A stretch of DNA of 41,538 nucleotides from an uncultured Clostridia bacterium (GTDB taxonomy: Bacteria; Bacillota; Clostridia; Christensenellales; Aristaeellaceae): assembly GCA_944362695.1 (NCBI GenBank), contig CALVTQ010000024.1:1-41538 (forward strand), given 5' to 3'. Made by a program: the position numbers and the translations under genes. Under the pieces are notes generated by a model. That model was not told where the DNA came from and ran no database searches. It was given only the letters and a program-made list of their open reading frames with translations. Below, piece by piece: positions 25,330 to 33,032 of this stretch. How positions within the stretch are numbered: position 1 is the first letter of the stretch; each line of letters begins with the position of its first letter.

Positions 25330-26297
25330 GCTTTGTGCTCCTCTCCCTCTGATATTCTCATTTCATCGGCCGCCTTGGGCCTGCAATCCAGCCGCAGCAG
25401 AATCGCCTGCTTGTGGTCGCCGAATTGTTCGCCGAAGAGATTGATTCCGCCCTGATGCTCGGCGTCGGGCTTGATGCCGATCTGCACGGACACGTACGGC
25501 TTTTCGCCGAGCTTCAGGTCGTCAAGCGTCACATCCGAAATCCGTTTGTCGTCGAGATAGCTGCCCGTGCCGTCCACGCGCCAGCGCGTGAGCAGGCCGT
25601 ATTGCGTGGAGGACGGCAGCCACCAGTCCGGCGTGAGCCGTCCCTGCCTGCCGCCGAAGTCGCCCGGGCAGCACCAGACGCCGAGCTCCTGCCCGTTGAC
25701 GGTCACGGTGATGTCGCTGGGCCAGTCCTTGCGGTAGTTCGGGGCCTCTGAGCACGCCTCGAAGGACACCTCGAGGCACTCCACGTCGTAATCCGCCATC
25801 GCCTCGTTGGTGAAGCGGTATTCGACATAGCCCTGTTGGAACCACAGCAGCTGCGCCTCAAAGCGCGCCGGGTCATAGAAGGCCACGACGTTGTCGTGCT
25901 CGCCGATCGTCCTTTCCAAGCCGAGCAGGCCGCAGGTCGGGATGATCTCGCAGTCGGAATACGCGCCCACCGGCATGCTGTAAAAGAACGTCTGCGTCCG
26001 GCAGCTCACCACGTGGCTGAGCATAATCAGAATCGAATCGCGCTTGCGGCTGCACAGCTTGGAGATGCCGCGCATGCCGTTTTGGCGCTCCGTGCGGATC
26101 AGGTCGGCGGCCTCGAGCACGACGATGCTGTTTGAGACCGTGGAGATCGGCACGTTCAGCCTCTGGCTCAGCTCCATGACATTCATGCTGCATTCGTCCA
26201 GCAGCGCCAATATCCGCAGCCGCAGCTCGCTTGACAGCGCGTGCGCAACCTTCTGCACGCGTTCGGATTCATTTAAGGTCAGTTCGAGTTTTTTCAT
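25326..26297 (-). CDS. ArsR-type winged-helix regulator with large C-terminal domain
   Basis: A 323-residue DNA-binding regulator. Residues about 10-90 form an ArsR-like winged helix (ALSSELRLRILALLDE, recognition helix around VPISTVSNSIVVLEAADLI). The remaining 230 residues form a beta-rich domain containing CEIIPTCGLLG, VTVNGQELGVWCCPGDFGG and LTPDWWLPSSTQYGLLT, much larger than in metal-sensing ArsR proteins (about 100 residues). The aromatic-rich GDFGGRQG/WWLPSS segment may bind a sugar; this is inferred from its position inside a glycan-use locus. It lies between the secreted GH43 (37 bases upstream) and the GH2 it overlaps, so it probably controls this locus in response to a glycan breakdown product. 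Repressor or activator is not known. Confidence 0.85.
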   Translation of the reverse strand: MKKLELTLNESERVQKVAHALSSELRLRILALLDECSMNVMELSQRLNVPISTVSNSIVVLEAADLIRTERQNGMRGISKLCSRKRDSILIMLSHVVSCRTQTFFYSMPVGAYSDCEIIPTCGLLGLERTIGEHDNVVAFYDPARFEAQLLWFQQGYVEYRFTNEAMADYDVECLEVSFEACSEAPNYRKDWPSDITVTVNGQELGVWCCPGDFGGRQGRLTPDWWLPSSTQYGLLTRWRVDGTGSYLDDKRISDVTLDDLKLGEKPYVSVQIGIKPDAEHQGGINLFGEQFGDHKQAILLRLDCRPKAADEMRISEGEEHKA

Positions 26298-26334
26298 CGA
26301 CGATCACTCCGTTTCATTTTTTGCATGGAAGCGA

Positions 26335-28632
26335 TCAGTCAAGCGGCCGGACGGCGCATGCGCGAACCGTCAGCTCCTTACCCGTCGAGAAGAATCCCCA
26401 CATACCGTGCGTCATGGGCTTGCCGTCGTCAAGGGTCAAAACCGGCTCCTGCTCCCCGGGGAGGTACACGTCGATGACGCTCCCGCGCACCTCCACATGC
26501 AGGGAGGCCGTCTGCGCGTCCTGCCATCCGTCCACGGCCCGGAAGCGGGTCGCGCCCGCCTGGCCGTATCGCGAGCGCTTGAGCGTGATGCCGCGCTCGG
26601 ATACGATGATGCCGTAGCCGAAGTAGCTGTCCTCCACCTGCAGGTCGTAGAGCGAAACGTCCGTCGCGCGCAGCAGGATGCCGCTTGTGCCCTCTCCGTC
26701 TCTCGGGATATCAAAGGTCACATCCAAAGCATAATCAGTATAGCCTTCCACACCAAACATTGCAAGGCCCTTTTTGCCCCGGTTGATCCTCAGCATCCCT
26801 TCCGTGGGCTTCATCGTGAACGGCCCGTATGTCACGAAGCGGCTGCGCTGCTCCCTGTCGGTGAAGTCGAATTCCATCGCCTCCACGGGCGCATGCGCGA
26901 ACGCCTGCACGCGGCCCAGCAGCACGTCCTGCGCCGCAATGCTCAGCGTGTGGTCGCCCTCCGGGAGCGTCACCGGCGCCGTCGTGAATGTGAACGTCGT
27001 CCCGCGCCCGGTGAAGTCCGGCACGACGCCCTCCCACAGCGGCGCACCGTCCAGCGTCAGGCGCACCGCCCTGCCCGCATCCTCCTTGCGCACGGTCAGG
27101 TCAAAGCAGTATGCGCCGCCCTCCGAGATGCGCACGGCGTAATCCGCGCTGCCCAGCATCGCACCGAGCTCGTCCTGCACGCCGAAGACCTCGAGCGTCA
27201 GCTCCGCCGCGTTGAGCGCGTGGCGTGCGGCGAAACCGCCGGGCAGAAGCTTGAGCGCCACATTGTCCGACGAGCCGAGCGCCTGCGCCGTGCAGCCCAT
27301 GAAGCCATAGGTCACGTGCTCCGCGATTTTCGCGCCGATCCGCTTCGCCGTATAGCCGGGCTTTTCCACGGTCAGCACGCGCATGTCGTCGATGTAAAAA
27401 TACGCGATATCCGGCGTCACCTCGGCGCGCAGCGTGTGCAGGCAGTCCGCCGGGCCGATTTCCGGCAGTTCCGCGCTGTGCACGGCCTCGCCGCCCGCCA
27501 TCAGCGTGATCGACGTCTGATCGACCCGCGCGACGACGTCCTCGCCGCCCTCCTGGCCGATGAGCAGCTGCGCCGCGCCGCCGTTGAGCGCAAAGTTCCA
27601 TTCCTGCGTGAACACGCCGGTCTCGGGCAGATCGGCGAACCAGCCGTCCGCCGTCTGCGTGAAGCCGTGCAGCTCGCCGTCCGCTTCGCCCCAGACATCC
27701 GGCATGCTTGGCACGGGCATGGGCGACTGGCTCGGCCCGGTGGTGTAGAGCACGCCGTTGTTGGTGAACAGCCTGTCCAGGTTGTACAGCCGCGCCGGGC
27801 CGGTCAGGCTGACCAGGTTGTGATAGGCGATGTACATGCTGTCAAGGTCGGGGCCGACGACATTCGAGGAATGGCCGAGGCCGTGGAAGTCATCGCCGTG
27901 CACGCTGTTGATGAGCAGCGTCGCGTCCTCCCTCTGCGTGAATCGCCCGACGGGGCTGACCTCGCGCGAGGCGTAGCTGACCTGATAGCCGGTCGAGCAT
28001 ACGTGGTTGCCGGTGAAGGTCAGGTAATACCAGTCGCCCCGGCGGAACATGCCCGGCCCCTCCGTCCAGTGATGCAGCGTCGCGCCCGTGTCGCTGGCGA
28101 GCGCCTTAGGCAGCATGGTCTCCTCGTCGAGCGGCGCGGATTTGATGAACCAGTTGTCCGGGAACAGCATGCGAAGCGTGCCGTCGTCCATCTTGAAAAA
28201 CGAGCCGTCGATCGAGTGGCCGAAGTTCTCCGTCACGGGGATGAACGGGCCGAGCGGCGAGTCGCTCTTGAGGATGTAGTGACCCGCGCCCAGCGGCGAT
28301 GTGATCATGTAGAAGCTCCCGCGCCAGTAGACGACCTCCGGCGCGTAGGCGAAGTAGACGTCCTTGCCCTGCGTGCAGTAGCCCGCGAACGTCCAGTTCA
28401 CGAGGTCGCGCGATGTGAACACGCGCACGCGGTCCTCGCATGTCGACGGGTACAGATAATACACGCCGTTAAAGCGCATGACGAACGGGTCGCCGGTGCC
28501 GTAATCGTCCGCGCCCGGCTCGATGGGCGGGCATTGCCCCTCGATCGTCATGGGGTTTGTATAGCTTTCCGCCGAAGACATAAGCGGCAGAAGCAGACAG
28601 GCAATCCATGCAAGCAAGATCCATTTGCTCAT
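26335..28632 (-). CDS. Secreted glycoside hydrolase family 43 with C-terminal beta-sandwich
   Basis: A 765-residue exported hydrolase. A signal peptide (about 1-21) is followed by the five-bladed propeller (about 35-330), with base Asp48 in TGDPF, Asp142 in IDGSF and acid Glu191 in WTEGP, plus HSSNVVGPDLDS. The C-terminal half (about 340-765) contains beta-sandwich regions, the last probably a laminin-G/CBM66-like module. It resembles the cytosolic GH43 at 21292-23484 along the whole length of the propeller, so the locus has one copy outside and one inside the cell. The usual GH43 substrates are arabinan, xylan or galactan side chains. The GGAGGA site is 7 bases upstream of ATG. Located directly after the ABC transporter genes. 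Confidence 0.92.
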   Translation of the reverse strand: MSKWILLAWIACLLLPLMSSAESYTNPMTIEGQCPPIEPGADDYGTGDPFVMRFNGVYYLYPSTCEDRVRVFTSRDLVNWTFAGYCTQGKDVYFAYAPEVVYWRGSFYMITSPLGAGHYILKSDSPLGPFIPVTENFGHSIDGSFFKMDDGTLRMLFPDNWFIKSAPLDEETMLPKALASDTGATLHHWTEGPGMFRRGDWYYLTFTGNHVCSTGYQVSYASREVSPVGRFTQREDATLLINSVHGDDFHGLGHSSNVVGPDLDSMYIAYHNLVSLTGPARLYNLDRLFTNNGVLYTTGPSQSPMPVPSMPDVWGEADGELHGFTQTADGWFADLPETGVFTQEWNFALNGGAAQLLIGQEGGEDVVARVDQTSITLMAGGEAVHSAELPEIGPADCLHTLRAEVTPDIAYFYIDDMRVLTVEKPGYTAKRIGAKIAEHVTYGFMGCTAQALGSSDNVALKLLPGGFAARHALNAAELTLEVFGVQDELGAMLGSADYAVRISEGGAYCFDLTVRKEDAGRAVRLTLDGAPLWEGVVPDFTGRGTTFTFTTAPVTLPEGDHTLSIAAQDVLLGRVQAFAHAPVEAMEFDFTDREQRSRFVTYGPFTMKPTEGMLRINRGKKGLAMFGVEGYTDYALDVTFDIPRDGEGTSGILLRATDVSLYDLQVEDSYFGYGIIVSERGITLKRSRYGQAGATRFRAVDGWQDAQTASLHVEVRGSVIDVYLPGEQEPVLTLDDGKPMTHGMWGFFSTGKELTVRACAVRPLD

Positions 28633-28646
28633 TCTGTGTTCCTCCG

Positions 28647-28661
28647 CAGCGCGCCGCGCTG
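28647..28661. promoter_or_regulatory. Perfect 15-bp palindrome upstream of secreted GH43
   Basis: CAGCGCG-C-CGCGCTG, a perfect palindrome with one central base, placed just upstream of the GH43 ribosome site (within 30 bases of the start). It may be a regulator site or a small RNA stem; its size and symmetry fit a dimeric winged-helix protein. Confidence 0.35.
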
Positions 28662-28710
28662 TAAAGTTTTTTGCCGCAAGTGCCGGATTTTCGAATTTGA
28701 TGCGCCGGCG

Positions 28711-29574
28711 TCATTTGATGCCGGAGTGGGCCATCGTGTTCATCACCCTGCTCTGACAGAGGATGAACAGGATCAGGTTCGGTAAAAACATGATGAGCGA
28801 GGACGCCGCCGCCATGCCCTGTCCGGCCACGGTGTTCGTGGTGCTGGCGAGCGTATTCATGTAGAAGGTCAGCGTCCGCATGCTTTCCTTGTTGGTGTAC
28901 ATCGTCGAGGTTTCCGTGTTGTTCCAGACCGACTGGAACGCCAATATCGCAACCGTCGCCAGCGCGGGCTTGATCATCGGCAGGATGATCCTGCGATAGA
29001 CGGTGAAGTAGCTCGCGCCGTCCACAACAGCCGCCTCAATCAGCGAATCGGGCACCTGGTCGGTGAACTGCTTGACCAGGAACATGCCCACGGGCATCGC
29101 CACCAGCGGCAGGATGTGCGCAAAATACGTGTTGATCATGCCAAGGCCATCCACCAGCAGATAGCGCGGTATGATGACCGCGATGGGCACAAACATCATC
29201 GCGAGGTTGTTGATCTCCATGAGCACGCCCTTCGCCCGCAGCCGCAGCTTGCTCAGCGCGAAGGCCGCCATCGAGGAAATCACCATGCTCAGCAGCACGA
29301 CCGACACCGTGGCGATCAGGCTGTTGAAGATGTAGCGGCTGATCGAGATGCCGCCCGCGCTCGCCTGCCGGGCCAGCCGCGTGAAGTTGTCCAGCACCGG
29401 ATGCTCCACCAGAAAGCGCGGCGGGAAGGCAAACAGCTCCTCGATGGGCTTGAACGCGTGGTTGATGATGAACACGATGGGCACAGCCATGAACACCGCG
29501 AGCGGAACCAGCACCAAATACATCGGGATCTGGTTCATATGGAACCGGGACGGGTTGAAGCGATTTTTGCGCAT
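28711..29574 (-). CDS. Sugar ABC transporter permease, MalG type
   Basis: A 287-residue inner-membrane permease of a family 1 carbohydrate importer, with six predicted membrane segments. The coupling loop EAAVVDGASYFTVYRRIILP (about 185-204) is the EAA motif that docks the ATPase, and the protein has the C-terminal-subunit (MalG/LplC) pattern FNSLIATVSVVLLSMVISS. The start is ATG 29574: GAAAGGTGG lies 8 bases upstream and overlaps the alternative GTG at 29586. The gene follows the smaller solute-binding protein after a strong hairpin. It is the second MalG-type permease of the locus; its MalF partner is likely the one at 37215-38120 or 32058-33032. No ATPase gene is present nearby. Confidence 0.9.
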   Translation of the reverse strand: MRKNRFNPSRFHMNQIPMYLVLVPLAVFMAVPIVFIINHAFKPIEELFAFPPRFLVEHPVLDNFTRLARQASAGGISISRYIFNSLIATVSVVLLSMVISSMAAFALSKLRLRAKGVLMEINNLAMMFVPIAVIIPRYLLVDGLGMINTYFAHILPLVAMPVGMFLVKQFTDQVPDSLIEAAVVDGASYFTVYRRIILPMIKPALATVAILAFQSVWNNTETSTMYTNKESMRTLTFYMNTLASTTNTVAGQGMAAASSLIMFLPNLILFILCQSRVMNTMAHSGIK

Positions 29575-29611
29575 GGGAACGCCCACCTTTCAGCGTGTCA
29601 TTTGGGGAAGC

Positions 29612-29649
29612 GGGGGAGGCGGCAGGCCGTGCGTAGCCTGCCCTCCCCC
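29612..29649 (-). promoter_or_regulatory. Intercistronic 14-bp hairpin after solute-binding protein gene
   Basis: A GC-rich stem of 7 plus 7 bp (29643-29649 with 29612-29618, and 29636-29642 with 29621-29627, with a 2-base bulge) and an 8-base loop. It lies 20 bases downstream of the solute-binding protein stop and ends 38 bases before the permease start. No T run follows, so it looks like an mRNA-stabilising or attenuating element, as in malE-malF-type operons, rather than a full terminator. Confidence 0.7.
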
Positions 29650-29670
29650 TGGAAAATTGCGTTGCCTGAT

Positions 29671-31017
29671 TTATTCGCCCAGCAGCGTCGCCAGATGATC
29701 CGTCACAGCCTGATCGGCCACGGCCTGAAGCTCGCCCGCCACGTCGGCAGCGGAGATCTCGCCGCGCAGGATCTTTCCGTCGATGTCGTTGGTGTTGTAG
29801 TAGGTCTCCAGCGTGCCCCAGCCCGGCGCGATCGGCCAGTTGGACGGCACGAAGTTGACGCCGCGGTTCATGACGCCCTCGAAGAACGGCTTGGTGTCCT
29901 CTTCGGCGTTCTCAACCAGATCCTGCCAGACCTCCGGCGTGGAGACGACCGGCATGCGGGAGACGGGGTAGCCCAGAGAGCGGTAGGTCTCCTGACGCTT
30001 GAGCGCCGCCATCGGCCCCCAGGACATCCACTTGGCCAGCTCCCACGCCTCGCGCGGATAAGCGGTGGAGGCGGAGATCACGCCATTGTCAACCAGCGCC
30101 AGCTCGCCCATGCCGTCGCCCAGCGGCAGCGGATAGAACACGAACTCGCATCCGGTCTCCTGCGGCACGGTGGTCTTGAACATCGCCTGCGTCCAGGGCC
30201 AGTCGATGTGCATCGCGGAGCGGCCCTTGCCCGGAGGCCACGCAGCCGGGTCGCCCAGCACGGTCTCCTTCTCCTCCTCGGTCATCCACTCGCAGATCTT
30301 GTTGTTGATGACCTCGGCGCGCTTTTCGACCGCCTCAATCCAGACCTCGTCGAAGTTGTACTTCTCGCCGTCCCAGCCGAACTTGCCCTGGTTGCCGTTG
30401 TAGGCCGCCGGGAACAGGTCGGTATACAGCGGATTGGACACGCCGAAGTTGTATTCCTCCGGGTGGCTCAGCTCGTCGGCCAGCTCGAAATAGTCGTCCC
30501 ACGTCCAATCAACGGGCGGCAGCTCCACGTTGTACTGTTCAAAGAGCGTGACGTTCATGAACATCATGTGCGGGAACATGACCGCCGGATAGGAGTAGTT
30601 CTTGCCGCCGATCTTGGAGGCCGACACCATCGCCGGATACAGCTCCTTGGCGTCCGGATCGTTCTCCATGTAGTACGTGATGTCAAGCGCCCACTCGTTC
30701 GCCACAGCGTTGGGCACGTTGAACACCCAGAACACGTCGGGCAGCTTGCCCTCGGAGGCCAGGTTGGTCAGGCCCTGATCCCAGGTCGCCTGGTCGATGG
30801 AGACGAACTCCACGTTGATGTTGGGGTAGGCCTCCTCGAACTGCGTGATCAGCGCCTCGATGACCTCCGGCTCGCCCGCCTCGGCCTGCCCCCAGTGGGC
30901 GACCGTCAGCGTGATGTTCTCGGTGGTCATGGGCGGCAGGCCGGACTCTTCCGCAAGCGCGGGCACCAGAGCCAGCAGCATGAGCATCGCCATAGCCATG
31001 GAAAGCAGTTTTTTCAT
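29671..31017 (-). CDS. Sugar ABC transporter solute-binding protein (family 1)
   Basis: A 448-residue exported binding protein that captures oligosaccharides for an ABC importer. It has a signal peptide (about 1-22, ending PALA) without a lipobox Cys, which is unusual for a Gram-positive binding protein and leaves its membrane tether unclear. The mature part has the family 1 pattern: ITLTVAHWGQ, FEEAYPNINVEFVSIDQATW, PDVFWV and the later GGH/WPPGKGRSAMHIDWP region, plus the C-terminal AWELAKWMSWGP. The start is ATG 31017, 8 bases after AAAGGAG; the ATG at 31023 is only 2 bases away from the site. It lies downstream of the two permeases at 31097-33032, an F-G-binding protein order typical of one importer. 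Confidence 0.93.
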   Translation of the reverse strand: MKKLLSMAMAMLMLLALVPALAEESGLPPMTTENITLTVAHWGQAEAGEPEVIEALITQFEEAYPNINVEFVSIDQATWDQGLTNLASEGKLPDVFWVFNVPNAVANEWALDITYYMENDPDAKELYPAMVSASKIGGKNYSYPAVMFPHMMFMNVTLFEQYNVELPPVDWTWDDYFELADELSHPEEYNFGVSNPLYTDLFPAAYNGNQGKFGWDGEKYNFDEVWIEAVEKRAEVINNKICEWMTEEEKETVLGDPAAWPPGKGRSAMHIDWPWTQAMFKTTVPQETGCEFVFYPLPLGDGMGELALVDNGVISASTAYPREAWELAKWMSWGPMAALKRQETYRSLGYPVSRMPVVSTPEVWQDLVENAEEDTKPFFEGVMNRGVNFVPSNWPIAPGWGTLETYYNTNDIDGKILRGEISAADVAGELQAVADQAVTDHLATLLGE

Positions 31018-31096
31018 GTTCATATCTCCTTTCGATTGTATTTATCGCTGCGCAGGCCACGCGACGCACCGCCGGTCTGCATGGATAACGGATGCA

Positions 31097-32068
31097 TCAC
31101 TCGCCCGTGATGCCGCTTCGGTCGATGGCCTCGGTGAAGTATCGCTGCAGGCAGAAATACACGATCAGCAGCGGCGCGATGGCCAGCAGCGTGCCCGCCA
31201 TCGTGATCGCCTCGTTCTGCACCGACGTGGCGCCGCCCATCTTCGACGCCCAGCCGCTCACCTTCTCCAGATACGCCTTGTAGCTGTCCTCAAACCGCGC
31301 CAGCTCCATCACCAGCGTGGAGATCGACTTCGTGCTGCCCAGCGCGGCGTTGCCCATGAACAGCGATGTGGAATACGTCTCGTTCCAGTACCACACGAAC
31401 GAGAACAGGAAGCTCGTGATCATCGCCGGGACGCCCAGCGGCACGCCGATCGTCCTGAACACGCGCCATTCGCTCGCGCCGTCCACGCGCGCCGCCTCGT
31501 CCAGCGAGAGCGGAATCTGCTCGTACGTCGCGCGGTAGATCAAAACGAAGATCGCCGCACGCAGGCCCTGTCCGGTCGATGCCGGGAGGATCATCGTCCA
31601 GATCGTGCGCAGGATGCCGTAGTCGGAATACATCGTGTACGTCGGCACCATCAGCACCGGGAACGGCACGATGAACGTCAGCAGCACGCACACCATCAGA
31701 ATGTTGCGGCCCTTGAAGCGGAAGCGCGCGAACGCATAGCCCGCCAGCGCGCACGAGAGCGTCTGGCACAGCGCCGGCACGACCGTGACCAGCAGCGTGT
31801 CCATCAGGTGCTCGCTAAAGCCCATGACCTCGATGGCCTTGGCGTAATTGTCGATCGACAGCTCGTGCGGCAGCCAGTTGACCGACGGGTCGAGCAGGTC
31901 GGTCATCGACTTGAGCGACGTGACGCCCATGTGCAGGAAGGGATAGACGAACACGAAGCACAGCGCGATGAGCATGACGTATAAAAGCAGCTTGGGCAGA
32001 AGCCCCATCCGGCGATAGCCGCCGAGCATCACCCGCTTCATCCTGCGGGCGCTGATCTTACCTGCCAT
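31097..32068 (-). CDS. Sugar ABC transporter permease, MalG type
   Basis: A 323-residue membrane permease with six predicted segments. The EAA loop reads EAARVDGASEWRVFRTIGVP, and the segment WNETYSTSLFM is of the kind typical for MalG/LplC permeases. The start overlaps the stop of the preceding MalF-type gene by 11 bases and has GGGGAGGG 7 bases upstream. With that gene and the binding protein downstream it forms a complete F-G-binding cassette minus the ATPase. Confidence 0.92.
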   Translation of the reverse strand: MAGKISARRMKRVMLGGYRRMGLLPKLLLYVMLIALCFVFVYPFLHMGVTSLKSMTDLLDPSVNWLPHELSIDNYAKAIEVMGFSEHLMDTLLVTVVPALCQTLSCALAGYAFARFRFKGRNILMVCVLLTFIVPFPVLMVPTYTMYSDYGILRTIWTMILPASTGQGLRAAIFVLIYRATYEQIPLSLDEAARVDGASEWRVFRTIGVPLGVPAMITSFLFSFVWYWNETYSTSLFMGNAALGSTKSISTLVMELARFEDSYKAYLEKVSGWASKMGGATSVQNEAITMAGTLLAIAPLLIVYFCLQRYFTEAIDRSGITGE

Positions 32069-33032
32069 GGCGCTTCCCTCCCCTGCGTTTCATGCCGCGT
32101 GCGCGCTGGGCGTGCAATCGCTCGAGCTCGACCTGCTCGCGGCTCTTTTGGATGGCGACCTGCCGCGCCTTGCGCTCCTTCGTCAAGAGCATCAGCGCCA
32201 GCAGCGCAATCCCCAGGCAGATCGCATAGACCCAGGCCATCGCGCTTGCGATGCCGTATCCGCCGCCCTGCTCGCCCGTGCGGAACATGCGGTCGTTGAT
32301 GGTCGCCATGACCTCATTGAGGCCCGTCGTCGCCAGGAAGACGAGCGTGTATACGCCGTTGATGAGGATCATCGGCCTCAGCGCGGGCAGCGTAATCTTC
32401 CAGAAGGAGATCCACCCATTCGCGCCGTCGATCATCGATGCCTCGTAGATCGTGCCGTCGATCTTCTGCAATCCGGTCATGTAGATGAGGATCGGCACGC
32501 CGCAATACCACAGCACCAGAATCAGCTGGCTGAACAGGCCGCTGAGCGGGCGCGCCATCATCGGCGGGAGCACGGCCTCGATGATGCCATTGACGCCGTA
32601 TGTCTCAATCAGCGGCACGGTCGTCGCGCCCTCGCTGACCAGCCGCTCGAGCACCGGGCCGGAGACCACGATGATCGGCAGGAAGAACAGCGTGCGGAAG
32701 ACGCCCTTGCCGCGAATCGGCTGGTTGAGCATCATCGCGATGACCAGTGAGAAGACCAGGATGACCGCCAGGCGCAGGATTGCGTCGGCGAAGAACCCGG
32801 AGAGCTGCTCGATAAACACCGTGTCCGACTGGAAGATGTAGCGGTAGTTCTCCCACCCGGCCCAGCTGAGCTTGAGGCCGTTTGCCGTCACCTTCACGTC
32901 GTGCATGCTGTACCACACGGACTGCACCAGCGGCACCGCGAAGAAGCACACGAAGCCCACCAGCCACGGAAGCAGGAACAGGTAGCCCTTCATTTCGCGC
33001 CGGTTCACAAGCCCAATGCGAGGTTTCTTCAT
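32058..33032 (-). CDS. Sugar ABC transporter permease, MalF type
   Basis: A 324-residue membrane permease with six predicted segments: MKGYLFLLPWLVGFVCFFAVP at the N-terminus is typical of MalF/LplB-type subunits, followed by the EAA-type loop EASMIDGANGWISFWKITLP. The C-terminal 40 residues are basic and charged, forming an unusual tail (RKARQ...RGGKRHGR) that may contact the ribosome-side membrane surface or RNA; nothing more can be said. The ATG overlaps the stop of the DUF5696 gene as ATGA and has AAGGAGG 9 bases upstream. Confidence 0.9.
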   Translation of the reverse strand: MKKPRIGLVNRREMKGYLFLLPWLVGFVCFFAVPLVQSVWYSMHDVKVTANGLKLSWAGWENYRYIFQSDTVFIEQLSGFFADAILRLAVILVFSLVIAMMLNQPIRGKGVFRTLFFLPIIVVSGPVLERLVSEGATTVPLIETYGVNGIIEAVLPPMMARPLSGLFSQLILVLWYCGVPILIYMTGLQKIDGTIYEASMIDGANGWISFWKITLPALRPMILINGVYTLVFLATTGLNEVMATINDRMFRTGEQGGGYGIASAMAWVYAICLGIALLALMLLTKERKARQVAIQKSREQVELERLHAQRARGMKRRGGKRHGR

